Below are positions 7,575 to 15,183 of a stretch of DNA of 52,106 nucleotides, piece by piece. Where the stretch lies: assembly GCA_902797165.1 (NCBI GenBank), contig CADBRU010000005.1, forward strand, positions 1-52,106. The letters run 5' to 3'. The position numbers and the translations under genes were made by a program. The notes under the pieces were generated by a model that was not told the DNA's origin, did not search any database, and was given only the letters and a program-made list of their open reading frames with translations. Position 1 is the first letter of the stretch; every line of letters begins with the position of its first letter. This DNA is from an uncultured Elusimicrobium sp. Its GTDB lineage: Bacteria; Elusimicrobiota; Elusimicrobia; Elusimicrobiales; Elusimicrobiaceae.

Positions 7575-8051
7575 ATGAAAAAGGGATTCACATTAATTGA
7601 ACTACTGGTAGTCGTTTTAATTATCGGTATTTTGTCTGCCATTGCACTTCCGCAATATACCAAAGCCGTAACAAAAGCCCGCTTTAGTGAGGCTTTGATA
7701 CAGTTAAAAACGATTAAACAGGCTCAGGATGTTTGTTTGCTTGAAGGGCATGGACAAAACTGTAAAGATTATAGTTTTTTATCTATTGAACACGCATTCA
7801 CAACAAAACATTTTTATTATGCAGCAAATGATCCGTGGAATGGTTTTATGGGGCCGTCCGCTGCATATAAAGATGAAAATGTATGTTTATGCTACTATGA
7901 TGAAGATGATCCTGATTTAGGACAAAAAAATCCAAAACTAGTCCTTTCGCAAGGCACTGAAGCGGGATGTACCGAAAAAGAGCCTAGTTTTGACTACGCT
8001 AAACTATTAGGCATTCCCGAAGTAACTGTAGACGAATGCGGTTGTTGCTAA
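7575..8051 (+). CDS. Type IV pilin-like protein, Cys-tail subfamily
   Basis: Predicted prepilin, 158 residues, with leader MKKG, E5 and the hydrophobic helix, then PQYTKAVTKARFSEA. Motifs CLCYYDE and SFDYAKLLGIPE and the cysteine-rich end ECGCC match the pilin at 3924-4397, marking a paralogous pair 3 kb apart on opposite strands. The ribosome site AAAGGAGGAATTT is strong. A terminator shared with parB follows. No assembly genes are nearby. Confidence 0.9.
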   Translation: MKKGFTLIELLVVVLIIGILSAIALPQYTKAVTKARFSEALIQLKTIKQAQDVCLLEGHGQNCKDYSFLSIEHAFTTKHFYYAANDPWNGFMGPSAAYKDENVCLCYYDEDDPDLGQKNPKLVLSQGTEAGCTEKEPSFDYAKLLGIPEVTVDECGCC

Positions 8052-8083
8052 ACTATCGCACATTTTAGAAGTTGTGATAAAAG

Positions 8084-8136
8084 AAAGAGCATTTTGTTGA
8101 AGCACCTTAAGTGCTAATTGACAAAATGCTCTTTTT
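8084..8136. terminator. Bidirectional terminator between pilin and parB
   Basis: A 14-bp stem AAAGAGCATTTTGT/ACAAAATGCTCTTT flanked by A and T runs serves both converging genes. Its loop carries a second hairpin AGCAC/GTGCT. Confidence 0.85.
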
Positions 8137-8166
8137 ATATAGATAAGATTACGGGTTGTAAATAGA

Positions 8167-9051
8167 TTACAACAACTTGGTTTTTAAGCGGCTGGCAATA
8201 TTGTCCAACTCTTCCAGCGTGTGATATTGAATAATCAGCACACCTTTAGACATTTTTTTGCCGTAGCGCACTTCTACTTTCGTGCCCAAAGCCGCTTGTA
8301 ATTCCTGCTCAAAAGAGACTACCTCCGGCGGGCGCGGCAGTTTAATCGGCGCGGGTTGCACCAGTGCGCGGGCGGCATCTTCGGCTTGGCGCACGGACAT
8401 TTTGCTCTTGAGAAGTTTTGCAAACAAAATTTCACGCTTGGAAGCGTCCGAGAGCATCAGCAAAGCACGACCGTGCCCTTCGGTAATTGTGCCATCCTGT
8501 AAGGCCTGTTGCATGTGTTCGGGCAGTTCGAGTAAACGCAAGGCATTTGAGACCGCGGCTTTTGATTTACCGCAATATTTGGCCAAATCGGTTTGCGAAA
8601 TATCAAACTGGCTCATCAAATTGCGATATCCGAAGGCCGTTTCGATGGGGTTTAGATCTTCGCGCTGAATATTTTCAATCAAAGCCAGCGCACACATTTG
8701 TTGATTGGAAAGCGCTTTGTGCACGATCGCATCAATTTCGTTAAGCCCCGCCATTTGGCTGGCGCGAAAACGACGTTCACCGACGACGATTTCATATTTA
8801 TCCAGCCCTGCATCATACACCACCACAATCGGTTGTGTAAGGCCATGCTCTTTAATGGACTGTGCCAGTTCTTTTAACTTTTCTTCGTCAAAAACACGGC
8901 GCGGCTGATAGCGGTTTGGAATAATTTTATCTAAAGCAATTTTTTGCACGGAAGCACCGTTGGCAACGGCCACTTGCTCCGTCGGATTATTTACTTCTTC
9001 TGTTTGTCTGAGTAAGGCATCTAAACCTTTTCCTAATGCTTGTCTGGCCAT
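8167..9051 (-). CDS. parB: Chromosome partitioning protein ParB/Spo0J
   Basis: ParB binds parS and spreads as a CTP-dependent clamp for origin segregation. The 294-residue product starting MARQALGKGLDALL is preceded by GGAGG eight bases upstream; a longer frame to 9084 exists but has no ribosome site. Domain order: KIIPNRYQPRRVF and VVGERRFRASQMAG (CTP-binding N-terminal domain with the GERR motif), ALIENIQREDLNPIE, then the helix-turn-helix region KYCGKSKAAVSNALRLL, and a C-terminal dimerisation segment. It follows parA by four bases. Confidence 0.95.
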   Translation of the reverse strand: MARQALGKGLDALLRQTEEVNNPTEQVAVANGASVQKIALDKIIPNRYQPRRVFDEEKLKELAQSIKEHGLTQPIVVVYDAGLDKYEIVVGERRFRASQMAGLNEIDAIVHKALSNQQMCALALIENIQREDLNPIETAFGYRNLMSQFDISQTDLAKYCGKSKAAVSNALRLLELPEHMQQALQDGTITEGHGRALLMLSDASKREILFAKLLKSKMSVRQAEDAARALVQPAPIKLPRPPEVVSFEQELQAALGTKVEVRYGKKMSKGVLIIQYHTLEELDNIASRLKTKLL

Positions 9052-9055
9052 AAGG

Positions 9056-9889
9056 TCATCCTCCGAAATCGTAATTGTATACATTGTCTGACTTGAAATC
9101 TATGCCGTCGTATTCCGACACATCGATTCCGCGGCGGGCCATAAATTCAATGGCGAGGTCAATATATGCTTTGGCTCCGCGGCAGCCCGGCTCATAATCG
9201 AAAATAGATTGTCCGAAACTGGGCGCTTCGGCCAAGCGGATATTGCGCGGGATAGGCGTTTTATACACTTTATCTCCGAAAAAGCGGCTGACCTCTTCAA
9301 ACACTTGTTTGGAAAGATTCATACGAGAATCAAACATGGTCAGCACACCGCCGTCTAACTTTAAGTTATTGTTCAAAAATTGGCGAATTTTGGCAATCGT
9401 GCTCATAAAGTGGGCTAACCCTTCCATAGCATAATATTCGCACTGTACCGGCGTAATTACGCTATCGGCAGCCATCAAGGCATTTAAGGTTAAAAGGCCC
9501 AAAGAAGGAGGGCAATCAATAATAATGTAGTTGTATTGTTTGCGCAGTGGGGTCAAGACCTCTTTTAACATGTTCTCACGACCCTTAATATTTACCAGTT
9601 CCACTTCGGCTCCGGCTAGATTTTTACAGGTAGGCAACACATCCAGCATTTCATTAGAAGTCTGATGTACTACTTCTTCAAAGGTGGCATTCTTCGTCAG
9701 TAAATGATATACCGATTTACCGCCGTTTTCCACCGTTACACCCAGACCCGATCCGGCATTTCCCTGCGGGTCAAAATCTACTAATAACACTTCTTGATTT
9801 AAATAGGCTAATGCGTATGCCAAGTTGATAGCGGTGGTAGTTTTACCTACGCCGCCTTTTTGATTTGCTATTGCTATAATTTCGCCCAT
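9056..9889 (-). CDS. parA: Chromosome partitioning ATPase ParA/Soj
   Basis: Walker-type ATPase that works with ParB to segregate the origin and, in many bacteria, modulates DnaA. The 277-residue protein has the deviant Walker A KGGVGKTTTAINLA at residues ~11-24, LLVDFDPQGNAGSGLG, the switch motif IIIDCPPSLGLLTLNAL and the VLTMFDSRMNLSKQV region. The ribosome site AGGAGGAACT precedes the ATG. Length is typical of chromosomal Soj rather than plasmid ParA with an N-terminal HTH. Confidence 0.95.
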   Translation of the reverse strand: MGEIIAIANQKGGVGKTTTAINLAYALAYLNQEVLLVDFDPQGNAGSGLGVTVENGGKSVYHLLTKNATFEEVVHQTSNEMLDVLPTCKNLAGAEVELVNIKGRENMLKEVLTPLRKQYNYIIIDCPPSLGLLTLNALMAADSVITPVQCEYYAMEGLAHFMSTIAKIRQFLNNNLKLDGGVLTMFDSRMNLSKQVFEEVSRFFGDKVYKTPIPRNIRLAEAPSFGQSIFDYEPGCRGAKAYIDLAIEFMARRGIDVSEYDGIDFKSDNVYNYDFGG

Positions 9890-9967
9890 AGTTCCTCCTG
9901 CTATTATTAAAGCATAATAAAACTATAAAAGCAAGTCTAATTATTTATCTTTACAAATAAATGGGTG

Positions 9968-9987
9968 CGGTTTTCACGTGAAAACCG
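9968..9987. promoter_or_regulatory. parS-like centromere site 1
   Basis: A perfect 20-bp palindrome CGGTTTTCACGTGAAAACCG, containing the TTTCACGTGAAA core of bacterial parS. It lies 79 bases upstream of parA. Confidence 0.85.
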
Positions 9988-10019
9988 ATAAAATAGCGGG
10001 TGGATAGCCCTGTTTATAT

Positions 10020-10028
10020 TGTGGATAA
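10020..10028 (-). promoter_or_regulatory. DnaA-box-like 9-mer
   Basis: TGTGGATAA, the exact complement of the DnaA box TTATCCACA, located between parS site 1 and the end of lepB. Single site; functional value uncertain. Confidence 0.35.
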
Positions 10029-10045
10029 ATGCTTATTATATAGCA

Positions 10046-11062
10046 CTATTTAACAAGCCGAATGCGACTTAAAGGCCAGTGGATAAACAGAGCATTTCCT
10101 TTGATATTTTCAAAAGGCACAGGGCCCCAAAAACGGGAATCACAGGAATCGTCTCGGTTATCTCCCATAGCAAAATAGGTATTGGGCGGAACTATTACCG
10201 GACCGAAGTTATCCCGTAGAGACATCCCCAGTTCGTACTCTAACTTGCCCTTCTCCCATAAGGTTTGATAAACCGCCGGAGATACGACGGGGAGTCCGTC
10301 CTCTGCTGCTTTTTCGGCACTATTAGAGACTTTTATGACGGGTTTAAGACGATCCTGTATGCGAAAAACCTCGTATCCGTGCAAGGGTTCCATTTCATCA
10401 TTAATATAGAGTTGGCCTTCCTTTACTTCTACTTTGTCTCCCGGCAAGGCCACTACCCGTTTAACATAATCGCGCCCGTACTGGTAACCGCCGCAATTGA
10501 TTTGGTCTTTGGTAGCAGCCGGAAATGAAAAGATAATAATGTCATCCACAGAAACCGGCTTAAATTGGCTAAAGCGAATATTTGTTAAGGGAATGCGGAA
10601 TCCGTAAACAGCTTTGTTTACAAATAGATGATCTCCGATTTGCAAGGTTTGGTACATGGATGCGGACGGAATTTTGAAGGCTTGTACAAAAAAGAACATT
10701 ACAATGGATGCCACAAATCCGGCAAAATAAATTGTATTTGCCCAATCTAAATCGAACTTAATAATGTCATTTCTTTTAGCGGGTTTTAACTTGGCATAAA
10801 AGAAACCTCCGACGGAAATCCCCAAAATCAACAGGGTTACAAACACATCTTTTTTGGTAATTCCGCTATTCAAAACATCCGATCCGTTGCTTACCACAAA
10901 GTTAAAAATAGCATAAATACAACCTAGGAAAAATACCAAAAATCCAGCATGCCATAAAGCAAAATCTTTCGGATCATCCAATTTATTTTTCTTAAAAAGC
11001 CGCTTGCTAACCCAAGAAAATACGTACATAATACAGGCGGCAATAAATAATTTTTGTTCCAT
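10046..11062 (-). CDS. lepB: Signal peptidase I
   Basis: Membrane serine protease that removes Sec/Tat signal peptides at the outer face of the inner membrane. The 338-residue protein has four hydrophobic segments before the catalytic domain (about residues 3-17, 36-57, 72-90 and 111-128), more than usual. The catalytic motif PSASM places the nucleophile at S135; YVKRVVALPGD places the general base at K201; MGDNRDDSCDSRFWGPV is box E. The ribosome site GAGGAA precedes the ATG. It lies between two parS-like palindromes. Confidence 0.93.
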   Translation of the reverse strand: MEQKLFIAACIMYVFSWVSKRLFKKNKLDDPKDFALWHAGFLVFFLGCIYAIFNFVVSNGSDVLNSGITKKDVFVTLLILGISVGGFFYAKLKPAKRNDIIKFDLDWANTIYFAGFVASIVMFFFVQAFKIPSASMYQTLQIGDHLFVNKAVYGFRIPLTNIRFSQFKPVSVDDIIIFSFPAATKDQINCGGYQYGRDYVKRVVALPGDKVEVKEGQLYINDEMEPLHGYEVFRIQDRLKPVIKVSNSAEKAAEDGLPVVSPAVYQTLWEKGKLEYELGMSLRDNFGPVIVPPNTYFAMGDNRDDSCDSRFWGPVPFENIKGNALFIHWPLSRIRLVK

Positions 11063-11072
11063 ATATTCCTCA

Positions 11073-11090
11073 AGTTTTCACGTGAAAACT
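11073..11090. promoter_or_regulatory. parS-like centromere site 2
   Basis: A perfect 18-bp palindrome AGTTTTCACGTGAAAACT with the same 14-base core as site 1. It overlaps the stop codon of the glycosyltransferase gene. Confidence 0.8.
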
Positions 11091-12192
11091 ATTTCATTTT
11101 AGCATAAATTTCCAAATATTTCGGCTCGGCCGGGGGATATTTTCTTTCCGTACGCGTACGAGCATTTTTCCCCATTTTCTTACGTAAATCCGTATTTTCC
11201 GTAAGTTCCGCCATTAGCGCACTTAAAACCACCGGATCTTTTGCATTAAATACAAATCCGCTCTCTCCGTGGCGCACAACTAAAGGCATATCTCCTACTT
11301 GGCTGACCAATGCCGGCAGGCCGCAAGCGCAAGCCTCCAGCAAAGACAGTGGCAAACTTTCCATTAAAGAGGGCAAAACAAATACATCCGCCGCTTGCAG
11401 ATAAGGCCGAACATCTTTCACCTCTCCAACCTGCAAAACTGCGTTTTTTAGCCCGTTTTTTGCCAAAAAAGCCTCTAAAATCGATTTTTCGGGGCCATCC
11501 CCTACCAGCACAAGCCGCACAAGCGGATTTTTGGCATACAAAACCGCAAAAGATTGCAACAAAACCGGCAAATTTTTCTCTTTGGCAAAACGCGCCACAC
11601 AACAAAAAACCACTTCTTCCGGCAAAATATTCAATTCTTTACGCATTTTGGCACGCACTTGTGCATCCGGAGAAAAAAAAGAACTGTCTACGCCATTGCA
11701 AATTAATTTAACTTTGTCCGGGTTGTATTTTTGTTTTTCCGTCAGAAAATCGGCCGTTTTTTGCGATTCTGCACAACTAAGATCATCTAAATCTTTTAGC
11801 CCTCTATCGCGCATACGCAAAAAATAATTTTTTTTAGATAAATCATAATGCGGCGTTGTAATCAGACGGAAACTGATCCGTTTTTTGGCTTGGCGGCACA
11901 GTTGTATAGCCCGGTATAAAAAACCGTGCACTATATCCGGCTGAAAATTTTGTATTTCCTGTATCAGCCGAGCAAGCGCTCCCGCCCACTCAGACAAACT
12001 AAATTTATTTTTCACGTCTAACGATATCACTTCTATTTCCGACGCGCGCAGTTGCGCGGCTATGGTGCCGGCCGGTTTTAAGCAAATCACTTTAGGCGTA
12101 TGTCCTGCCTGACGAGCAGCCTTTGCCAAAGAAAGCAAAGCATGCTCCGCACCGCCGCAATCGGTAGTCGTGATAACGTATAAAATCTTCAT
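11089..12192 (-). CDS. Glycosyltransferase family 4 protein
   Basis: GT-B fold transferase likely acting in cell-surface glycan synthesis from a nucleotide sugar. The 367-residue product has the N-terminal Rossmann start MKILYVITTTDCGGAEHALLSLA, the acceptor-side segment DIVHGFLYRA, LICNGVDSSFF, the donor-domain start VVFCCVARFAKEKNLPVLLQ, LVLVGDGPE and the E-x7-E motif region PSLMESLPLSLLEACACGLP. The donor and acceptor cannot be deduced. TATAAT lies six bases upstream of the ATG, with no ribosome site, so a leaderless mRNA is predicted. Confidence 0.88.
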   Translation of the reverse strand: MKILYVITTTDCGGAEHALLSLAKAARQAGHTPKVICLKPAGTIAAQLRASEIEVISLDVKNKFSLSEWAGALARLIQEIQNFQPDIVHGFLYRAIQLCRQAKKRISFRLITTPHYDLSKKNYFLRMRDRGLKDLDDLSCAESQKTADFLTEKQKYNPDKVKLICNGVDSSFFSPDAQVRAKMRKELNILPEEVVFCCVARFAKEKNLPVLLQSFAVLYAKNPLVRLVLVGDGPEKSILEAFLAKNGLKNAVLQVGEVKDVRPYLQAADVFVLPSLMESLPLSLLEACACGLPALVSQVGDMPLVVRHGESGFVFNAKDPVVLSALMAELTENTDLRKKMGKNARTRTERKYPPAEPKYLEIYAKMK

Positions 12193-12198
12193 TTTATT

Positions 12199-12207
12199 AT
12201 TATAGCA
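12199..12207 (-). promoter_or_regulatory. Extended -10 promoter of the glycosyltransferase, predicted leaderless
   Basis: On the minus strand TGC-TATAAT, then six bases, then ATG at 12192. It is divergent from the RNA 2 promoter about 30 bases away. Confidence 0.6.
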
Positions 12208-12229
12208 AAGTTACTCCGAGAACTATTTT

Positions 12230-12238
12230 TGTTATAAT
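12230..12238 (+). promoter_or_regulatory. Extended -10 promoter of structured RNA 2
   Basis: TGT-TATAAT, the same extended -10 class as the promoter of RNA 1; the expected start is near 12245. Confidence 0.6.
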
Positions 12239-12244
12239 GGAAGA

Positions 12245-12459
12245 GTAGTAAAAATTTAATTCTGTTTTTGGTTTCTGTGCAAACAGAAAGACTCTTACTA
12301 GAGGCTTACCAGACTAAAAACGGCCTAGTTTAAGCATTGCCTGTGCCAGCTGATCCCTTGCGCAAGCAATGCTAAATGTTCATGTGTTTCTACACATGAA
12401 TTACGGCTGTTTAGCATCTGAGTCTCTGGTAAGCCTCAGAAGTTATTCGGCCGTTTTTT
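12245..12459 (+). ncRNA. Structured RNA of unknown family, copy 2 (~215 nt)
   Basis: Paralogue of the RNA at 6357-6600. The block AATTTAATTCTGTTTTTGG (12253-12271) matches copy 1 at 17 of 19 positions and is again followed by a short hairpin (TTTCTG/CAGAAA). The long-range helix is a perfect 13 bp, GAGGCTTACCAGA (12301-12313) with TCTGGTAAGCCTC (12425-12437); its sequence differs from copy 1 but its position does not. The 3' end is a GC-rich arm and T6. AAAAACGGCC (12316-12325) can pair fully with GGCCGTTTTT (12449-12458), an alternative to the terminator stem started by ACGGCTG at ~12402. Hairpins also form at 12334-12372 and 12379-12400. No protein-coding potential was evident. Confidence 0.7.
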
Positions 12460-12490
12460 GTTGGCTTTTCTCCAAAAACATCCAAACTTT

Positions 12491-12616
12491 ATGATCCGAA
12501 ACAAAGGCAATATATTCCATATGTCCCGCCGCAAAATATGGCTTCTGCGCGCGTGGATAAAGACATTATTGGAAATAGCAGGCATCCTTTTTTTTCTTGC
12601 TTTCTTCTTTTTATAA
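12491..12616 (+). CDS. Possible small membrane protein (41 or 31 aa)
   Basis: An open frame beginning at 12491 (MIRNKGNIFHM...) with an in-frame ATG at 12521 encodes a basic segment (SRRKIW, LLRAWIK) followed by a single hydrophobic stretch (LLEIAGILFFLAFFFL) to the stop at 12616. This is the shape of a one-pass small membrane protein. No good ribosome site is visible at either ATG, and the hydrophobic codons lie in a T-rich stretch, so it may be chance. It sits between structured RNA 2 and a pilin gene. Confidence 0.25.
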   Translation: MIRNKGNIFHMSRRKIWLLRAWIKTLLEIAGILFFLAFFFL

Positions 12617-12639
12617 TTTTCATAAAAATTTAAAAAGAC

Positions 12640-12671
12640 TTGACAAAATCAGTTTTTTTTTTTTTTACAAT
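12640..12671 (+). promoter_or_regulatory. Pilin promoter region with T14 tract
   Basis: GACTTGACA, then a 20-base spacer with 14 T residues (12653-12666), then TACAAT. It is nearly identical to the region at 7504-7534 but with one more T. Confidence 0.5.
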
Positions 12672-12713
12672 AATGATCATAATATGCTGCAGTAAAATAA
12701 AAAGGAAAGGACC

Positions 12714-13178
12714 ATGAAAAAAGGTTTTACATTAACTGAACTATTAGTAGTGGTACTCATTATCGGCATTTTGTCTGCTATTGCCCTACCGCAGTATCAA
12801 AAAGCGGTCGAAAAAGCCCGCATGGCGGAAGCCTTTATACTTTTGCGCGCTATTCGCGATGCACAAATACGTTATCATTTGGCAAACGGAGAATATGCTT
12901 CTTTTGCCGATATGGACGCGCTGGATATAACTATTCCGCACACCAGCACCGCAAACTACAGCGGACAAGCCCGTTTGGTAACCAAAGATTTTGCTTATAC
13001 TTGCCACGGAACCGGTGAAACTGAAATCGCAGTAGCGCAACGTATGCCTATTGCAGAGCGTTACTATTTATCTATCGAAAGCACAAATTTAGACAAAATA
13101 ATTTGTGTTTCTTACGAGCAAGCTTCTAATGTGCAGAAAAAATTATGTGAACAAGTAAACGAAACCGGTACACTATAA
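12714..13178 (+). CDS. Type IV pilin-like protein
   Basis: Predicted prepilin, 154 residues. Leader MKKG, then FTLTELL (Thr replaces the usual Ile, but E5 is kept), the hydrophobic helix, and PQYQKAVEKARMAEA. The C-terminal part is cysteine-poor compared with its paralogues (CHGTG, ICVSYEQ, KLCEQ), and has the spaced NGEYASFADMDALDI segment common in minor pilins. Ribosome site AAAGGAAAGGACC. A terminator shared with the rubredoxin operon follows. Confidence 0.9.
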   Translation: MKKGFTLTELLVVVLIIGILSAIALPQYQKAVEKARMAEAFILLRAIRDAQIRYHLANGEYASFADMDALDITIPHTSTANYSGQARLVTKDFAYTCHGTGETEIAVAQRMPIAERYYLSIESTNLDKIICVSYEQASNVQKKLCEQVNETGTL

Positions 13179-13192
13179 ATAATTAATCAAAC

Positions 13193-13226
13193 AAATAGGG
13201 CGGAAAATAAATTCCGCCCTATTTTT
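13193..13226. terminator. Bidirectional terminator between pilin and rubredoxin
   Basis: Stem AAATAGGGCGGAA with TTCCGCCCTATTT around a 6-base loop, followed by T5 on the plus strand and by an A/T-rich run on the minus strand. Confidence 0.85.
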
Positions 13227-13244
13227 GTGTATCTGTAAATCTTT

Positions 13245-13403
13245 CTATTCCATCGGTTTAAATTGGTCTTTGCCGACGCCGCAGACGGGGCAAACCCAAT
13301 CTGCCGGGATATCTTCCCACTTGGTGCCGGGGGCAAAACCATGGTCCGGATCACCTACTGCGGGATCATACACATAACCACAAACTTCACACACGTATTT
13401 CAT
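13245..13403 (-). CDS. Rubredoxin
   Basis: A 52-residue one-iron electron carrier: [14 protein letters not shown] near the start and [15 protein letters not shown] near the end give the two CxxCG knuckles that bind Fe, with the typical GTKWEDIP between them. Ribosome site GGGAGGTAG. It is the last gene of the dfx-FDP-flavin reductase-rubredoxin unit and is the natural electron donor for the flavodiiron protein and/or superoxide reductase. Confidence 0.95.
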   Translation of the reverse strand: MKYVCEVCGYVYDPAVGDPDHGFAPGTKWEDIPADWVCPVCGVGKDQFKPME

Positions 13404-13466
13404 AAAACTACCTCCCTAGTAAAATAAATTTTCCTTTTTAGTTGTTCTTTCGCCCGGAGAAAAATA

Positions 13467-13979
13467 TCAAAGATGCGTTGCGCCTTTGGGCGTTTTGCCT
13501 TTAATTACATTATGATAATACTCATAGGTCAGTGGCTGCCCTTGTACGTCTAAGCCGCCCGCATTTTTCACTTTGCCGATAAATAAAGTATGCGTGCCGA
13601 CATCCACCGTTTGTTCTACTTCCGCTTCCAAAAAACTCAGCGTATGTTCGGGCACAATCGGTGCGCCCAGCACGCCGCGGCGCACATTAAGACCGGCAAA
13701 TTTATCGAAGTTGCGCATCGTGCGAAAACCGAAACGACCGATAAACGGTAAATCGGTTTTTTGCTCAAGCGGCATCGCAGCAAAAATTTTACTTTTGCTG
13801 ATTAGTTCATGCGTAAAACTTTCTTTGTTTACCGAAATGGCCACGCGTGCCGGCTGCGCGGTTACCTGAAAAACCGTATTGACAATCAGCCCGCCGTCCT
13901 GACCGTCCGCCGACGACGTAACAATATATAAACCATACGTAATATATTCAAGCCCTTTGATTAAATCTGCCTCGTTCAT
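13467..13979 (-). CDS. Flavin reductase-like, FMN-binding split-barrel protein
   Basis: The product starting MNEADLIKGLEYITYGLYIVTS (170 residues) belongs to the flavin reductase-like domain family: GGLIVNTVFQVTAQPARVAISVNKES is the FMN-binding core, and HTLFIGKVKNA and LTYEYYHNVIKGKTPK are the family's C-terminal motifs. The chosen ATG overlaps the stop of the flavodiiron gene (ATGA). In Moorella the same domain fused to rubredoxin (Hrb) donates electrons to FprA; here the two halves are separate adjacent genes, so an NAD(P)H:rubredoxin reductase role is inferred. Confidence 0.85.
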   Translation of the reverse strand: MNEADLIKGLEYITYGLYIVTSSADGQDGGLIVNTVFQVTAQPARVAISVNKESFTHELISKSKIFAAMPLEQKTDLPFIGRFGFRTMRNFDKFAGLNVRRGVLGAPIVPEHTLSFLEAEVEQTVDVGTHTLFIGKVKNAGGLDVQGQPLTYEYYHNVIKGKTPKGATHL

Positions 13980-15172
13980 GGATTTATTTTCTCCGTAATT
14001 TTTTGTGCAATTGTGAGCCCTAATTGACGGCAAGATTCCAGCACTTGCGGAGTGGGGGAAAACTTTGCACTGACTACCGGCGCGGCCAGTTCCACTTGCG
14101 CGGCTTTAAGCCACTCGGCCAATGCGTTCACCGGCGCCGGGTTCCACCCGTACGAGCCGATTACACCGCCGACTAAATTTTTCTTTTTAAGTCCTTTTAA
14201 GTAGCACAACACATCTGCCATAGACGGAAAAATTTCCGAATTAATCACAGGCGCACCAATTACCAAACCGCCGGCGTTTAACAGTTCGTGCGCTACTTCG
14301 CTGCGGTGGCAACCGTGCATAGACATTTGTTTAACTTCCATGCCGCCTTGGCGCAGTCCCTCCGTCACATATTCGGCCATTTTTTGCGTACTGCCCCACA
14401 TGGTATCATACACCACCACTACTTTTTTTTGCGGGGCTTGCGCGGCCCATTTTTCATACAAATTAACAATGCGTGCCGGCTCTTTGCGCCAAAGAAAACC
14501 ATGGTCCGGCGCAATAATTTTGGGCGTCAAATTCATCTTTTTTACATTGGCCAAAAAGCGCAAAGCAATATCGGAATAAGGCAGTACAATATTGGCATAA
14601 TATTTTTCCGCTTCGGGCAGCCAAATGTGTTCGTCATTTTCATCATCAAAAAGTTTGCTCGTTGCCAAATGCATGCCAAACACGTCGTTAGAAAAAAGTA
14701 TATTTTCTTTTTCCAAATAAGAAAACATACTGTCTGGCCAATGGAGCATCCGCGCTTCTATAAAGGAAATAGTATCTCCGCCGATATCTATTTTATCACC
14801 GGTTTTAACGGGTTTAATTTCAAAGGATGGATGCAGTTGCGCTAAAATATTTTTAACGCCCATATCAGAGGCGTAAATTTCTTTGGGTTGAATCTCACTT
14901 ACCGCTTGCGGCAAGCCGCCGGAGTGATCTAATTCGGCATGATTTGAAACAATAATTTCAATTTTTTTCGGATCCATCACGCTTTTGATGCGCGCCATCA
15001 TTTCCGGATAAAATTCTTTTTTTACCGTGTCAATCAAGGTTGGCTTTTCACTTAAAATCAAAAAAGCATTATATGTAGTCCCTTGTGGGGTGGAATAACC
15101 GTGAAAATCACGAATGTTCCAATCAATCGCACCTACCCAATATACTTTATCGGAAATTTTAACTGCTTGCAT
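13976..15172 (-). CDS. Flavodiiron protein (FprA/ROO family)
   Basis: A-type flavodiiron protein that reduces O2 to water (or NO to N2O) using electrons from rubredoxin. The 398-residue product from MQAVKISDKVYWVGAIDWN has the metallo-beta-lactamase domain with diiron ligands in SNHAELDHSGGLPQ, ARMLHWPDSMF, LFSNDVFGMH and APDHGFLW. The C-terminal flavodoxin domain starts VVVVYDTMWGSTQKMAEYV and contains GAPVINSEIFPSM and GSYGWNPAPV. Ribosome site GAGAGG. It is second in the oxygen-defence operon. Confidence 0.94.
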   Translation of the reverse strand: MQAVKISDKVYWVGAIDWNIRDFHGYSTPQGTTYNAFLILSEKPTLIDTVKKEFYPEMMARIKSVMDPKKIEIIVSNHAELDHSGGLPQAVSEIQPKEIYASDMGVKNILAQLHPSFEIKPVKTGDKIDIGGDTISFIEARMLHWPDSMFSYLEKENILFSNDVFGMHLATSKLFDDENDEHIWLPEAEKYYANIVLPYSDIALRFLANVKKMNLTPKIIAPDHGFLWRKEPARIVNLYEKWAAQAPQKKVVVVYDTMWGSTQKMAEYVTEGLRQGGMEVKQMSMHGCHRSEVAHELLNAGGLVIGAPVINSEIFPSMADVLCYLKGLKKKNLVGGVIGSYGWNPAPVNALAEWLKAAQVELAAPVVSAKFSPTPQVLESCRQLGLTIAQKITEKINP

Positions 15173-15183
15173 AGAGCCTCTCT

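Noticed and set aside
9057..9084. Longer parB start at 9084
   Set aside because: It would overlap parA by ~29 bases and lacks a ribosome site, while ATG at 9051 has GGAGG eight bases upstream and begins with the conserved MARQALGKGLDALL.
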